A stretch of 64,000 nt of DNA from Chelydra serpentina (GCA_037349315.1 JBAIAC010000033.1:18122001-18186000); one strand, 5' to 3'; shown: positions 47,449-60,385, counted from the first letter of the stretch. Program-made: numbers and translations. The notes: generated from the sequence alone by a model not told the origin.

Positions 47449-48039
47449 GTAACATTGTGGATTTTCTCTCTCATCCCTGGATCCACTCACCCTCAATAAA
47501 GCAAATGACTTATGGATGGATCATCAGTGATACACGTGCCATAGTACATATAGCTGGCTTGAGAACGTTTGTTGCATTTGCTATCTAGGTAATGAACAAG
47601 CAGAGTTATCGGAGGCTCCTAAAGTGGTGAAGAGAGAGAGAATTAACTCTGTTTTCAATAATGATAAACTTCTTATGCAGCACGTTCAATGTGGAGGCAA
47701 AGCTACTAATTTCACTCATTCCTTCGCCTAGAGTCAATATCAGATTATCCATAGGAGCATAAAACTGCAGTAAGAACTAGAACCACTATAGTGAAGTAAG
47801 TATAAAACAAACTGTCAATATTCGATATTAACAGAGCTCCCCGACCCCCCAAACCTGAACACATCCAAAGGGTGGAATTTCAGCTTTGGGGCTCCTACTG
47901 CACAAAAGGACTGAACAAAAATGCAAATTCCAAACCCTTCCCAATTTTGAAGAAGTTCAGCACCGTGTATTCTAACTTGAGCCCATTTCTAGCCAGCACT
48001 TATGGTTTCTTAAATGATCAGAGAATCTTAACTGAGCTT
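47449..48039. other. Unique stretch, no gene seen
   Basis: Short frames only. Confidence 0.4.
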
Positions 48040-48646
48040 ATCTAGAAATGGAAAAATAACTTTGTGAAAAAATTCAATATTTTAAAAAATTATTTCTATT
48101 TTGCACAGTTTGAAAGAATAATTTATTTAGTTTTACAAACTGCAAGCTATTGTTTTTAAAAAAATAAATTTTCTACATTTCTAAAATTTGTTCCCCCCCC
48201 ACCACTTTCAGTGCAATTAATATTATGAAAATGTTTGGGTTTTGGCTTTTTCCGTTTTTTTTTCTTTTCTTTTCTATGCTGTAATTCAAAACTTTTCCAA
48301 TCTTTGAAAAGTCACAAAGAGGCAGAATTGTGGAGTTCCATTTTTTCCCAAAGTTGAAGAAGTTTTGAAAAATTAGAGTGGCACAAGGAAAAACAGAAAA
48401 GTGGAAAAAACCCTATTAACTTAAATATCATTTATTTTAAAAAGAAAAAGGGGGCAAAAAAGAAAATGTAAAAAATAATTTGAAACATTGAAATTTGACA
48501 TTTCTATATTTTGAAACTTTATTTTTCTATGAAAAACAGAGAATTTTGAAAAACTGAATGCTTTTTCTAAAGTTTTTGGGTTAGAAAAAAGGCAATGGTC
48601 CTTAAAAAAATGTGCAATGAGAATTTTGACCACCTTTAGCTATAAT
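48040..48646. mobile_element. Possible degraded TAGAGC-type element, AT-rich
   Basis: The right edge, inverted, reads TAGCTAAAGGTGGTCAAAATT, resembling the TAGAGCTGG...AAAATT ends of the elements at 318 and 27132. The body is rich in TTTTGAAA/TTTCAAAA runs, as in those elements. The left end and target duplication were not found. Confidence 0.3.
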
Positions 48647-48649
48647 GGA

Positions 48650-51601
48650 ACATGATTCATGGCCTCTTATTTCCAAGAGCCACCAGCAAAGAGATTGGTT
48701 GGTACATCTTGAGGGAAAAATTCACTCTTAAGCTTTGTGTGGCTCTTTCAATGTTGTTCCACTAAGTGAAGCAGCTTCTCCTTTGATATGTTCCCAAATG
48801 TTCGATTTCATTCTCTATCAGCAGGGTTGTGTGGTGGCAAGTTGTGTGGTGGGGGAAGATAAAGGAAGTAAAAAGTAAAGGAGAATATCCTTATTCAAAC
48901 TGATTCACACCTGAACGGTTTGGGAACTTCTCCCAGCACTTGTGATTTTCAGGATGGCAGCCCCTTCAGTTTGTTGCTTTATCTGATAACAGGGAGTCCC
49001 TAGTATTGCAATACTGACCCTTTAGCCTTTAACTCCCCCTACCCTTCATTTGGTAGCAGGCCAATTGTCCTTATGTGTGAGGGCCAGAGCTGGCTTCTTC
49101 TAGAATTTGCCAAAGTCTCTCTTGGGTCATTCAGAGTTCTTCCCTTTTAGACATGAATTACCCTGAAAACTTCTTAGAACATTGCCTTATTTTCGCCCAC
49201 CTGGGAAAATACTAAACATAAAAGTGACAGCTACGTTCAAGATGCAAACAATGTGTGTGCTGATCCACATTACATTTTGGAAAGAGAAAGTTTGAGTTTC
49301 TGGGTAGGTGGACTGGACTTGTCTGATTTTTTTTTCTTCCTGTGCAGTGTAATGAGAGACCTTTCCTAAAATGATGAAACACTGGCTCCCAGCCAAAAAC
49401 TGAAAGCAACATATGTGTATTTTCCACTAGGAAAGTTATTAGCTCATTAACATCCTTCACAGCTGAAATAACACAGTGAGCCAATGTGAATCAAACATTC
49501 CCAAGGGGCTAATTTCCTCCCACTGATTGGAGAGTGGTGAAAACAAAGAAAAAGAGATCAGCCTACTTCTAATTTTAGAAACTGCCCTGTTGATTGAAAA
49601 AAATCTTAGATCAAAAGACCATCACCCAAGTGCAATCCATGCTGTCCTGATCTATGATAAGCAGTGAAATCGTCCATTATAAGAACATTAACATTCATTA
49701 TTATAGCACATTTGATAATCCTCTCATATAAACCTTCTCTGCGTGCTCTGCACAAAATCTGTAGTTGTATTGGTGCAGTTCTCTTGTACAGTGAGTTGAT
49801 GAACATCTTATTTGGCAGTTACTTGGCAGTTAGACAAAATATCCACTGTCACCACAATAGTCCCACAGCTGTTGGTTTACCTGGCTGGTAAAAGAGAGAG
49901 AATATCTTAATGTAAGAGTTTCAGTGGAGTGATATACCTCCTAAAGTGTGCTGTCTTTGCACTTCTCCGCCCCTCTTCAACACACATTCTTTGAGGTGCA
50001 GATCTTCAGCTGCTTAACTGTCTCTGAACCCAGCAGTTAAAAATTAAAAATAAAAACCCAAACCTCAGCACATAACAGATGCACAAATGAATGTTGAGAT
50101 GAATATAGTATGGGCTCGCAAGTTAACTGTGATCACTCCCCAATGCATTTTTGTCTGTTTCATGTGCTTTGCACCTGTGGCTTGTAGACAATGGATTTGA
50201 TTGCACGGTGGAAAATTGGCAGTCAAGTTCAAAGCTGCTGTTCCTGCTGTTGTCTTTGTTCCCTCCTGTGAGCTTTCTGCATGTTTTTTCTCCCTTTTCT
50301 TCATTGCCTCTGTGTGCTCTTACAATTATATTATTAGTATCTTTAACACCCCTTTGCTGCTCCTTTTGAGACATGCTGAACATAGCAAAGGAAAAAATAT
50401 AGCTTGATTAAACTAAGATATCACAGATTGTAGAGAAAAGAAAATCTTCAGCAGGCTTTGAAATAGACAGAAATCTGACACGATTTACTGTAGTCCAATG
50501 TTGTAGTAACTTTGAGAGCACCACACAGTAGAAATAGGAGCTGAACATGCCAAGAGTATAATAATCAAAATAAAGTGACACCTGCACTAAATAAAATTGT
50601 GCTGAACCAGCATGAATATTCAGAACAGTCAATGCTGTGCTTGATGTATCACTCCATTGCTCTAGTTTTATGCTAGTGTAAATTCATTTTAAAGTGATGG
50701 AGTTACACTGATGTAAAACTGGAGTAACACCAATGTGAAATCCTTCTGTTTCTTAATCATGCTGGTGTGTAGGGTGTGTGCATAATACTGGAGTGCCAAC
50801 AAAGATGCTGTTTAGTGTCATTTCTGGTTGTATTTTATGACGTGGACACTTGTTGGATTGCATGAATTTGATTAAATGTTCTTTTTGCAAAATTTTCAAA
50901 ATTTGAGATTTTGAAAATTTGCTTCTGCCAAGACTGTGAAGGCCAAATAATCTTTCACTGCATAATGCACTTCTGCCTGAAAACATCATGCAGTTCACAT
51001 TTTCTGAGGAAGTAGCATCATGTGCAATTTTAGGCCCAATTTGAGTTCTGTGTGGCTAGATTCCTGCATCCTTGTGAATCAACCACTGGGGCTCTGCAAC
51101 ACTGCAAGGATTTGCTTGGGCAGAAATCATTGCAGGGTGAGGGCCTTAGTGTGTACAGAGTAATGGAGTATCACACAGACAATCACATGTACGTTCATAC
51201 ACATACACGCTCCAGATCAGTTTGGAATAGAAGAGTCCAATGTCAAATGCATTTAGATTCCATCTCCAGCATTGGCACAGGGATCAGTGCCGAGTCCTGC
51301 CTAGATGAAACACGAGCTGCTGCCAGATCTTTCCACTGTGCAAGACCAGATTAAAGTAGCTCCCAGTTGCTTTGGGAATGTTCTCACTCAGCATAACTGG
51401 GCTCTGCATGACTGGGAATTCTGAGTGCTCTGTTGGAAATACAGGCCTATCCTACCTTGTGGTGCCAATATCCCACATCTAATTTGAGTTTCTGGCCAAT
51501 GTGTCGGCTATTTCTTATTTTGTCCGAACCATTTGGTGCATCCCTAAGGAACTGTGTAATTTTCCAAGTCACAATGCTCAGCTCTTCACGTGGACATGTG
51601 T
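48650..51601. other. Unique stretch, no gene seen
   Basis: Short frames on both strands. A half-copy of a GAGTTACACTGATGTAAAAC-type MITE is seen near 50698-50720. Nothing else was recognised. Confidence 0.4.
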
Positions 51602-51609
51602 TATACAGA

Positions 51610-51733
51610 TAGGGTGACCAGACAGCAAATGTGAAAAATCAGGACAGGGGGTGGGGGGTAATAGGAGCCTATATAAGAAAAAGATCCCAAAATCTGGACT
51701 GTCCCTATAAAATCGAGACATCTGGTCACCCTA
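51610..51733. mobile_element. hAT-type MITE, 124 bp
   Basis: The ends TAGGGTGACCAGA are perfectly inverted for 13 bases. The perfect octamer tatacaga flanks both sides (51602-51609 and 51734-51741). The arms stay loosely inverted further in (CAGGACAG against CTGTCCCTA). It is too short to code for protein. Confidence 0.9.
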
Positions 51734-51910
51734 TATACAGAACTTCTGGCTAGCTTTTTACTGATATGGTAAAACTAGAGATATTTCAGGAGAAAAGTAG
51801 CAAAAGGGCTGTGAGATACTGGTGAATACAGCCACGGTTATAGTACTGCAAGTAAAAATGTTAGGATACCAAAATATATTGAGACCATAGTGTCAGTCCT
51901 GTGTCTCAGA

Positions 51911-51982
51911 GGGTTCAATCTAACATCCATTAAAATAAATGAAAAGACTCCTGTTGACCTCAGTGAGCATTGGATCAAGCCC
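51911..51982. mobile_element. 72-bp palindromic MITE (GGGTTCAATC type)
   Basis: The ends GGGTTCAATC and, inverted, GGGCTTGATCCAATG match the GGG-ended palindromic group, with an inverted interior (CCATTAAAATAAATG against TGACCTCAGTGAGC). The length is exactly 72. The flanks aga and tta do not match. Confidence 0.5.
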
Positions 51983-53460
51983 TTATTCCTTTTCATTTTA
52001 AAGTTTCCATTAATGCAGATAGAAGACAAAGATAGTTGTCTTTTAAAAAACCTAATATGACTTTTTCACCAGGTGTTAAGTAAATAATTTGCTTTGCTTA
52101 TGACTAGAACATTCCTTTCTTCAGACATACAGCTGTGTTTTCTGAATTCTATGTTATGGGTCTTCAAATACACTCAATAAACTAAAACAAGACCTTGCAG
52201 TTCTGAGAAAATATTTTCAACATAAGGTCACCTTAAAAAAACTAATTCTCTTATGATTCATCTTCATCTACTAAAGTTGCCTCCCAAATATACTTCATCC
52301 AAGAAAGTTCTCTATTTATCAATTCAGACTGACTTGACAAAGACATCCCCAATCCTCCAATGATTTCTTACTGAGAACCTCTTGATCTCTGCAAGCATCT
52401 AGTGAGAGCTGTAATAAACTACCCTCACAGTAACCTTGACTCTTAGTACCGAAATTCCAAATGACAGCAGCCAGAATGTTTCAATATTCAGTCTTACATA
52501 TGGCAGTAATTTTCCATGTAGTGTCCTCCATGGTGGGCACCTTATTTTAATTTAATCTATGTTATGGATGTGCACTGGTGCCCATCACCATAGTATCTGA
52601 GACATAGTACCTCCTTTCTTTGGCAGACACCTTTCCAATAGATGTCACATTTGGTGCAACGCGCACGACCTGTTTTTTGGGGTTTCTCTTAGAAATATTG
52701 CAGGAGCCAGAGTAAGACTGAGGAACTCCTGTAAATAGGAGTTCTCACTGAATTGATCATCAGCCATGTTCTGCCATTACTTATCTGACCCATACAGAAA
52801 GGGAGTGCAGTGTGCTACCATTGCGCCCAACACTGCTCAAGCAGGGCAGGCTAGTTCAGGGCAGCCGACAAGGGTGATAGGGGAATGGCCAGTTCCTCCC
52901 TTGCTGTCCCGAGTTGGATCATTGGCGTTGTTGGCAAGGTGGTGATCCGGTCAGTAGTCCGCCTGCAATGGAAGTATTGTGGGGGCTGATCTATGGTTCT
53001 GCCCCTGCGTGGTGGTGTTAAGTAAGTTGTTTCATGTGCTCAGGCCAGGCAATGCCCATAGCTGCTGGGGACGAAGGCTAGAATGGGACCCAGAGGGCTG
53101 GAGTGGCCAACGCAGCACCCAGGATTGGGATGGGGAGCAGGTAGGAATCGGGGTGATCAGGTTGGGGCTTCCTACTACTGGCAAGAGACATGCTAACTGC
53201 TGGGACCACCCTTCACTCCTGAGTCTCAGTAGCTCCCCTCACCGCTCCATGCAGAGCACCCACCCTGACCCCTCACTTCCTCCCGCTCCCTCCGACTCTC
53301 CCCACTCCCCCTGCTTAGTATGGTGTTTAGTACATTTAGGTCTCACTGCGTACCTCTGCCCCACCCCCATTCAAAGTGGGCTTCTGCCCCACTTCTGCGG
53401 AGTGGGGGAGTGTTAAAGGAAGCAGCTCTCCTTCTCCTAGCATGACAGTGTAGCAAGATT

Positions 53461-53462
<2 letters not shown>
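51983..53462. other. Stretch without supported gene
   Basis: A 145-codon frame at 52979-53416 shows no domain and sits in C-rich low-complexity sequence. Nothing else was recognised. Confidence 0.4.

Positions 53463-53501
<39 letters not shown>
53463..53501. repeat. (TG)n microsatellite
   Basis: About 19 TG units. Confidence 0.95.
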
Positions 53502-53503
<2 letters not shown>

Positions 53504-53871
53504 TGAAGATCACTGGTTCATTCTAGCACTAGATGATGCTGAGTTTCTGTGCAGAAATGTCACTTGCAGAAATATTTGAGATGCTGAACCAGAGTCAATA
53601 AGTAAATCATGGGGGGTTGGGTTTTTAATTTTAATTGTTAAAAAGCAAACGTAATACTGTTATGATCAAATGTGTGCTTGTCAAAAAAAAGCACATGATA
53701 AGATCTCTGTGTTTGCAGATACCCAGTGTGGGCATTCCAGGGCTCAACCGTTCACCAATAGGTGCAGTGGAAGCATGATTAAGATTTATCCTAGTACTGG
53801 CAAAATTCCATAATGTATTAAATATTTTTTAAAAAAATTAATTGAAATGCCCTGTTGATTGCTGAAATTCC

Positions 53872-55018
53872 TGTGACATTACCCAGGGTACAATCTGGAC
53901 TTTTAAATAGCTGTGTTCCCTCAGTTCCCCAATCTGGGGTGCCTTTTTCACTTATTTGCTATGAGAACAACCACTCCTGATCCTGCTCACACACAGCCTC
54001 TAGCAAGCAAAATCATTCCTGGTTGAGTTACATGAATGCTCTGGTCAGTCACTTGTGAATTACATACAGGGCAATACAAGCAAGTTCCCAGTTCCAGACC
54101 TTCCTCAGAAATGTATGTCTTGTACTGCCCAGATCTCTCTTTCTGGACAATACAAGCTCATAAAAACTGTGTCATTTCATCAATGGAAAATGATATGCAC
54201 CGGCTCTGTTATCTCAAGTGGAAGTTCCCAAACATTTTAATTCAAACACACACTGGTTTAGATAAAACAATAAAACAAGTTTAACAACTACAGAAAGATA
54301 GATTTTAAGTGCTTACAAGTAATGAGGTACAAAGTCAGAATTGGTTACAAAGAAAATAAAAGATAATACCCAAATTAATACCTAATTTTGCATGCTAAAT
54401 GGATTCAAAGCAAAGGTTTCAATTCACGTTATGCTTACAGCAGTCTGAACTATCTAAAAAGCCTCCCAGCCAGGACCCCTCCCCCAGTTCAATGATGCTG
54501 CCTTTGTCTTTCAAGTGTTGTAGCTGCAGTGAGTAGAGATGGAGGGAGGGAGAGAGAGGTATGTTTGGAGGTCACTATTTCTCATTCTTCTACCCTTCTC
54601 TTGTCTTTGATTATCTCCAGCTGGGGTTCAGGTGACAGCCAGTTTGCTTACATGGAAATTCTCAGCTGTTTCATTGTCAATATGTAAAGTTCTTGCTCAC
54701 CCTCTTTTTTCCTGCCAAAGAATGGCTAGGTAATCATGATAGTTCATGATTCTCCACTTGATTATGTTGATACCTGGCCGGGGTGTCAGTATTTCTTTTG
54801 TCTCTGAAGAACTGGTTTGGGCCTGCCTTTCTAACTCTGGAACATGTTACAGCAATGTTATGCAGTAGAATCTTATAACTTTACATACAAAGTCAATATA
54901 CATATTTTACCAGGACAATAATGTTCAGCAGATTATGAGTTTTCAAATGATACCTCACAAGGCATACTTTGTCCAAAATGTATTATAGTTTTGTAAAAAG
55001 GATGAAAAGTCTGTCACA
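53872..55018. mobile_element. Solo LTR of an endogenous retrovirus-like element
   Basis: The block starts TGTGACATTACCC and ends AGTCTGTCACA, so the outer six bases are inverted (TGTGAC/GTCACA). The length of 1147 bp resembles those of the elements at 21558 and 8096. The flanking pentamers do not match well. Several AATAAA motifs lie on the plus strand near 54264-54275 and orientation is unresolved. No viral gene is adjacent. Confidence 0.6.
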
Positions 55019-56317
55019 ATGGCTATTTTATTTTATTTTTAAAAAATGTAAATAGCAATGTACAGTTCTGTAGCCTTGTCTGCCTTGGAGAATCACCCGG
55101 ATTCTAGCAGTCATTGGCCAGCCACTGATGGTGTTTGCACTGGTGCTGCTACAAGTGTCAAGAAGGCAAGCCAGAGCTTGCACTGGTGGAATTTACCCTA
55201 GTTTCAAGGAAGTGTATGGCAGGCTATAGCAGTGGCTGGCTCTAGATTGCTGGAACTGGGGCAAATTGCCATTTTAGCCAGTGCTTGGGTTGAGGCACAT
55301 TGATAGGACTCAGTTCACAACTTTCAGCGCTATGTTCTTGCTGCACCTTTGATGTGGGTGAACAGAGGTCTTTAACCTCTGGGACTGTTAATCCTGAACC
55401 TTTTCCAAGCACTCATTTACACACAAACATTTTCTCAAAAGAAAGAGATGTAATGAATAGAATAGGAATGGTTTAGTTTTATAGCACAGTGGAAAGGTTG
55501 TAATCAGGATTTCAGTTCTTACTATGTTGTTTTAATGCAAAATATCCCATGCTATTGGGAACTTTTTAACAATCCGCCATTGCAGGTGTATTTTAGCTTG
55601 CTAGTCTCAAAGCAGGCACCAATACAGAATGACAATTTCTAGTTACAAGGAAATTGTTACCAGTCCCCTAGATCATTTGCAGCCTGATAACTAAACTGTC
55701 TTCCTCAAAGAGGTTAGACAAATATAACTAAACAATGAATACCCCAATGGCACATCACAAGTGTGTACACAAACACAGTAAAGAGAAAAAACACACAATC
55801 CATATTGCTGACATCTATGATGTGTTGGAAAAAATCCCATCTGATAGTTTAGACGTTGTCTGATCCAGCTCCACCAAATTAAATCTTGCATTAGCTTCAT
55901 GGATGCAGATTCAATGTGCCTAGTCTTATTGAAATCAATCGGAGTTTTGCCACTGACTTCAATGGCAGCTGAAATATGAGGTAATGCTCTGTGGATAATA
56001 TTCATCTAGGAGTGTAAGGATGATGCAAGCCATTTAAGTCCAGAAGAGGATTCCACGGGCTCGGCAGCTGGGTTGGAGTATTGTGCACCATCTACCCACC
56101 ATACATGCTGTAGACAAAATCTCCCTCATTGCCATGAAAGGCTATATGGAGATAAGCCTGAGGGTATTCGTAAGGGAAGGGGCTTAGATCTGGATTTATA
56201 ATGATCTGGTGGCCCCAGTAGCCATGCAAATAGTGTGGAAGATCTGCAGATTCTACTCCAGCGTGTAGGCTGCAATAGTGATGGATTCCACATTCCCAGA
56301 TATCTTCCACCTGTATA
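55019..56317. other. Stretch without supported gene
   Basis: A MITE half-remnant occurs at about 55920-55970 (TTGAAATCAATCGGAGTTTT, then GACTTCAATGG). Otherwise short frames only. Confidence 0.4.
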
Positions 56318-56389
56318 GGGCCTGATCCAAAGCCCACTGAACTCAGTGTGGGTCTTTCCATTGATTTCAATGGGCCTTAGATCAGGCCC
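56318..56389. mobile_element. 72-bp palindromic MITE (GGGCCTGATCC type)
   Basis: The ends GGGCCTGATCCAAAGCCCA and, inverted, GGGCCTGATCTAAGGCCCA match at 17 of 19. The trinucleotide ata flanks both sides (56315-56317 and 56390-56392). It is a near-complete palindrome. Confidence 0.82.
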
Positions 56390-59273
56390 ATAAAGCCCAA
56401 ATTCTTATGTTTTATGCAGGTGAGCAGAGTTCACACTACATGACGACGTTCATGGTAAAGTGAATGACAGTAGCACTAAAATCAAGCAAGCTTTCACATG
56501 GTTTTAGAGTTCATAATGATTTTTTCCCGGAGACAAAAATAAACTAGATAATGCATCAAAGCAAAATGCAATGCACCGTATTGGGGGATAGTTTTGGAGC
56601 AACAGAAGAATAAAGTAAAATCCAGGGACAAAGCTGGACAATGATGTGAACATGCTGGGGAACTGTCTTGTGAAAACATAACTGTTTTTTTACAGATAAA
56701 TAAATCTGTCACAGAAAGGAAATGTAAAGAAAATTATTACATCATGCAATACGGGCTGTAGTTACCCAAGGAATAAGGAGTCAGAGGAGGTAATGAAATT
56801 TATTTTAAAGGGGACTGTATAAATCATACAAAGCCTTTTGACTTGTTTTACATTCTGGATACTAAATCTTTACTATAAAAACATCCTGTGGAAATTGTAA
56901 CAACCTTTTCTTTTTTAGAATAGAAGATAACAGAATCAGCAATGATCCATTTTGAAAGTACTACTGAAGTGTTGGTGAGTTACTTTTTCCTTGTTGCTTT
57001 CTAAAAAGATAAACACCAGAAGACAAATTCATTTCTGGCATTACTACATTGATTTTACACTATGGATTAATTTAGCCTGTGATCGTAATAGTTTCTGATT
57101 AGGACCTTAGTTTTTTTAAATGATTAAGTACGTAGCTGTGCAACCATTTTGCACATAGGGTTATTGTAAAGAAGGTAACTGAACATGCAAATGGACAGTT
57201 CTGGCCATTTGTACTGGAATTGCATGTACAGTTGTAATAATTTGCATGCACAAATTAAGTGCACGATTGCAAGTCTGTTTTAAAAACCAAGCTTTTGCTG
57301 TTCGGTATTTGCCATTGAGTGTTTTTCAGACTTGACGCTTTCCTGTGATGAATAACAATCCCTGAAATAAATTGTGTGCATAAAATATATGCAAAACTAA
57401 ACAGACAAGAGACGCACATTAACTTAATGATAGGGCAGCATTTGTCAAGCAAACTAAAATAGCTGTTGCCACTTTAATCCTTCTACATTTATTTAAGTAG
57501 ACTAAGCACTTCTAAAAAATCTATAGTAATTCTGAACCAAGGGGAAAGGAATTCTGAATCTGCAGTATAGTGGATTCTATAGCTCATCTGTGGCAGTCAA
57601 GGCTTGGAGCCCCCACAGAATGAATTGCTAGGTGACCTACTCCAGGAATATCTAGCTTTTCACAAATCCATTGACATGAAGTCATTCGCTGTCTCCCTCT
57701 CTTGGATGTATGGGATTGGAGGACTGGGAAAGAAGGGAAAAAAGAGAAACCCATGTTTCTGGTTTGTCTTTCTACTGAAGCTACTACTACGTACTTTCTA
57801 CATAGGAGAACATTTGTTACATATGCTCTACAGTGATGCTTCTGTATATTTTAACTGCATCACTTAAGTCTCCCTGATAATATGGCAAAGGAAGGATTTG
57901 ATTTCTTTGTCTTTGAAGGGCTTTTAAAAATTGTAGCAACAATATTACTAGAATAAAATTCCTATTGGCCAATCAGCTGGACTGATGATGTAATCTGGTA
58001 TACTGAAAAATATTAACTAACAAGATTTCATCCAATCAGAAACCTGTCCATATATTAATGTCTGTAATATAAACTGCACTTTTATGCATAAAATACTTTT
58101 TAATTAGTTGAAGCATGGTACAAATCTATTCTCTGAATACATCAGAATACAGTGTTTCAATAATAGTAGAATGAGAAATTGCCCATGTCTTGGACCACTA
58201 TCCATCCCACAAAATGATTACATTTACATCGTTAAGTATTTGGTATAATTGGAATAAAACATAGTTACAGGATAAATGTCTTCTCTGAAAATAAACATCC
58301 CTGCTTGTAATGTTTATTGAAATTGATGGTTATAATTACATAATGTCCAAATAGATTTTTTAAAACATGCTTAAAAACAAAACAAAAACAAAACAAAACA
58401 AAAATCCAAAAACATTCACTCTGAATTTGGGGCCTCATGTGCCAAGTTTTAGCTTGAAGTACATATTTTTCAGCCAAATTTTTATAGGTCCCTGAATGTT
58501 TGGGTGTATGATAGAAACAGCTGCTCAGCTGTAACTATAATTATAGTGGTGCAGTTGCGCTCTTCCATTTTATACATAAAATGCCCCGATAGGAGTAAAA
58601 CCATCAATAGTAAGGAGCCTGCTGGGGAGAGCAATAAAATAATGTTCAACTAAAGCATTTAAAAGATTTGATCATTCACTGAAGCTCAATAGATACCTGA
58701 AGTGGCAACTAGAAAAAGGCACACAAAAGAAAAGTACTGAAACCTTAACCATGCTGAAGACACAGAACTAACTGGCCCTCACTAGATTGTGTCAGGCAAA
58801 AGTATGACCAGACTTCTCACAAGAGAGGAGGGGGATTTGGGGTAGGTATCTTCCATACTAGTAAAAAAGCATATAACATTCTTGAGTAAAGCTGAGAAAA
58901 CTCTCCTTCCACTAAACTTTGTATCTGCTCTGTTTCTGTACAGACTGTGATGTCAAAACAAACTTCAAAGAATGGCTAGGAAGAATGAAAATACACAAAA
59001 TGCAGAGAAGGGAAATCACTCAGATTATACGAACACTAGTAAAAAGACAGAACCTCTTCCAGAAGTGAAATCCAAGGCTTGCATCATCAAGTATACATTT
59101 AAAAAAAACTTGGCAGGGAAGCAGACCCATTCATCTAGTCACATTTTCCCTTCTGTCAGTGCAGCAAGCAAACTGTCCAGTACAATAAATCCATATTGTA
59201 CACATTAACACCTCTACTCTTTTTGGAAAAGTGCTAGAGAGTCTGATTCCTGAGCAAGCACAGTGAAGCTTCA
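56390..59273. other. Unique AT-rich stretch, no gene called
   Basis: Short frames and a (CAAAA)n run. A weak exon-like segment starts at 58944 (see rejected items). Confidence 0.4.
58373..58404. repeat. (CAAAA)n microsatellite
   Basis: About six imperfect CAAAA units. Confidence 0.8.
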
Positions 59274-59372
59274 GGTCCAAATTCTGTTCTCATTTAATTG
59301 TAGAGTAAAACCACTGACGCTAGGGGAATATGCTGGAGTTACACTGGAGTATCTGAGTTCAGAATCTGAGCC
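59274..59372. mobile_element. Small TIR element, 99 bp
   Basis: The left end GGTCCAAATTCTGTTCTCA pairs with the inverse of the right end (TTCAGAATCTGAGCC). The trinucleotide tca flanks both sides (59271-59273 and 59373-59375). The interior has GGAGTTACACTGGAGT-like blocks shared with the element at 24370. Confidence 0.6.
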
Positions 59373-59474
59373 TCAGGGTTAAGAAGGAGCCAAAACATCT
59401 AGAAGTTAATGCTTTGTAGTTCTTTTAAAGGCAAGAATTAGACTCCTATGTGCATTCCTTTGTAGTCCTTATTT

Positions 59475-59660
59475 TGGACCTGATTCAATAGAGGATCCCT
59501 ATTCAGGAACTTAGCACTGAAACAGGAAGCACTTGGGTATGTGTTTATATTCCATTGACTTCAGTGGAATTTAAGCATATGATTAGTTAAGCATATACTT
59601 AAATGGCTTCCTGCACTGGATTGGACTTAAGCACATAATTCACTGCTTTGCTGAACTGGG
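59475..59660. mobile_element. Worn MITE (GGACCTGATTCAA type)
   Basis: The left end GGACCTGATTCAATAG, a central CATTGACTTCAGTGG and inverted TTAAGCATATGATTA/TAAGCATATAC blocks resemble the GGGCCTGATCC group in a longer form. The right end near GCTGAACTGGGGCCC is approximate. Confidence 0.4.
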
Positions 59661-59843
59661 GCCCACTCTTGTTTCAGGCAAAAGATCTACTGAAGCAGAG
59701 GCAACGCATGGCTCACATGCACTGAGCATGCTCAGTAACACTGCTGAAGCCGGCTGCCCTCACTCTGCCCCCACACTATCGGCAGGCACGGGTCATCTCT
59801 GCACTGACGTCAATACGACAAACGTGATGGGTTAAGGGCAACA

Positions 59844-59915
59844 GGGTGAAATCTTGGCCCCATTAAAGTCCATGGTAAACCTCCCACTGGCTTTAGTGGG
59901 GCCAGGATTTCACCC
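59844..59915. mobile_element. 72-bp palindromic MITE (GGGTGAAATC type)
   Basis: The ends GGGTGAAATCTTGGCCCCAT and, inverted, GGGTGAAATCCTGGCCCCAC match at 18 of 20, and the inversion continues inward. The trinucleotide aca flanks both sides (59841-59843 and 59916-59918). Confidence 0.85.
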
Positions 59916-60114
59916 ACAGCATTAAAGTCTAGAAAATCTCGATGGTAATTTTACCTGAATAAGAACTGAGCAGAGATTGCAAGACTGGACCTCTAGTCTA
60001 TAAAACTGTGTTCTTTATTCCTTTTAAAACCCTTTAAAAATCTGTAATGAGTGTGGAGGGAGGCCAACAGCAGTTACACCAGGCAGAGAAAGGAAGGATG
60101 GTCTTGCAATTGAA

Positions 60115-60385
60115 GTACTAGCTTGGGATGCTGGAGATTTGTTTTTAATTCCCCGCTCTACCACAGGCTCCCTCTGTGACTTTTACCAAGTCACTTAAGT
60201 TGTCTGTGCATTAGATTCCCCCTCTGTAATAGCAAAATAATAATTCTTTTCTCCCATTCTTCCGTTGGATTTGGCTATTTAGATTGCAAGCTCTGCAGGG
60301 CAAAGACTGCCTAGCACAGTGGGGTCCTGTTCTTGGTTGGGGCGTCTAGCTGCTACTGTCATACAAATAATAATTAAAATAGGCG
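60115..60385 (+). mobile_element. MIR-like SINE
   Basis: The core shows TAATTCCCCGCTCTACCACA, CCAAGTCACTTAAG and GCATTAGATTCCCCCTCTGTAA, in the order of the MIR core. The L2-like tail follows (AGATTGCAAGCTCTGCAGGGC, then CCTAGCACAGTGGGGTCC and CAAATAATAATTAAAA). Confidence 0.72.

Noticed and set aside
52979..53416. 145-codon open frame
   Set aside because: It lies in C-rich low-complexity sequence, with no domain and no splice context.
58944..59066. Exon-like segment after a good acceptor, reading NFKEWLGRMKIHKMQRRE
   Set aside because: Only about 41 codons are open, another frame is equally open, no strong donor follows, and the phase does not fit the candidate exon at 61674.
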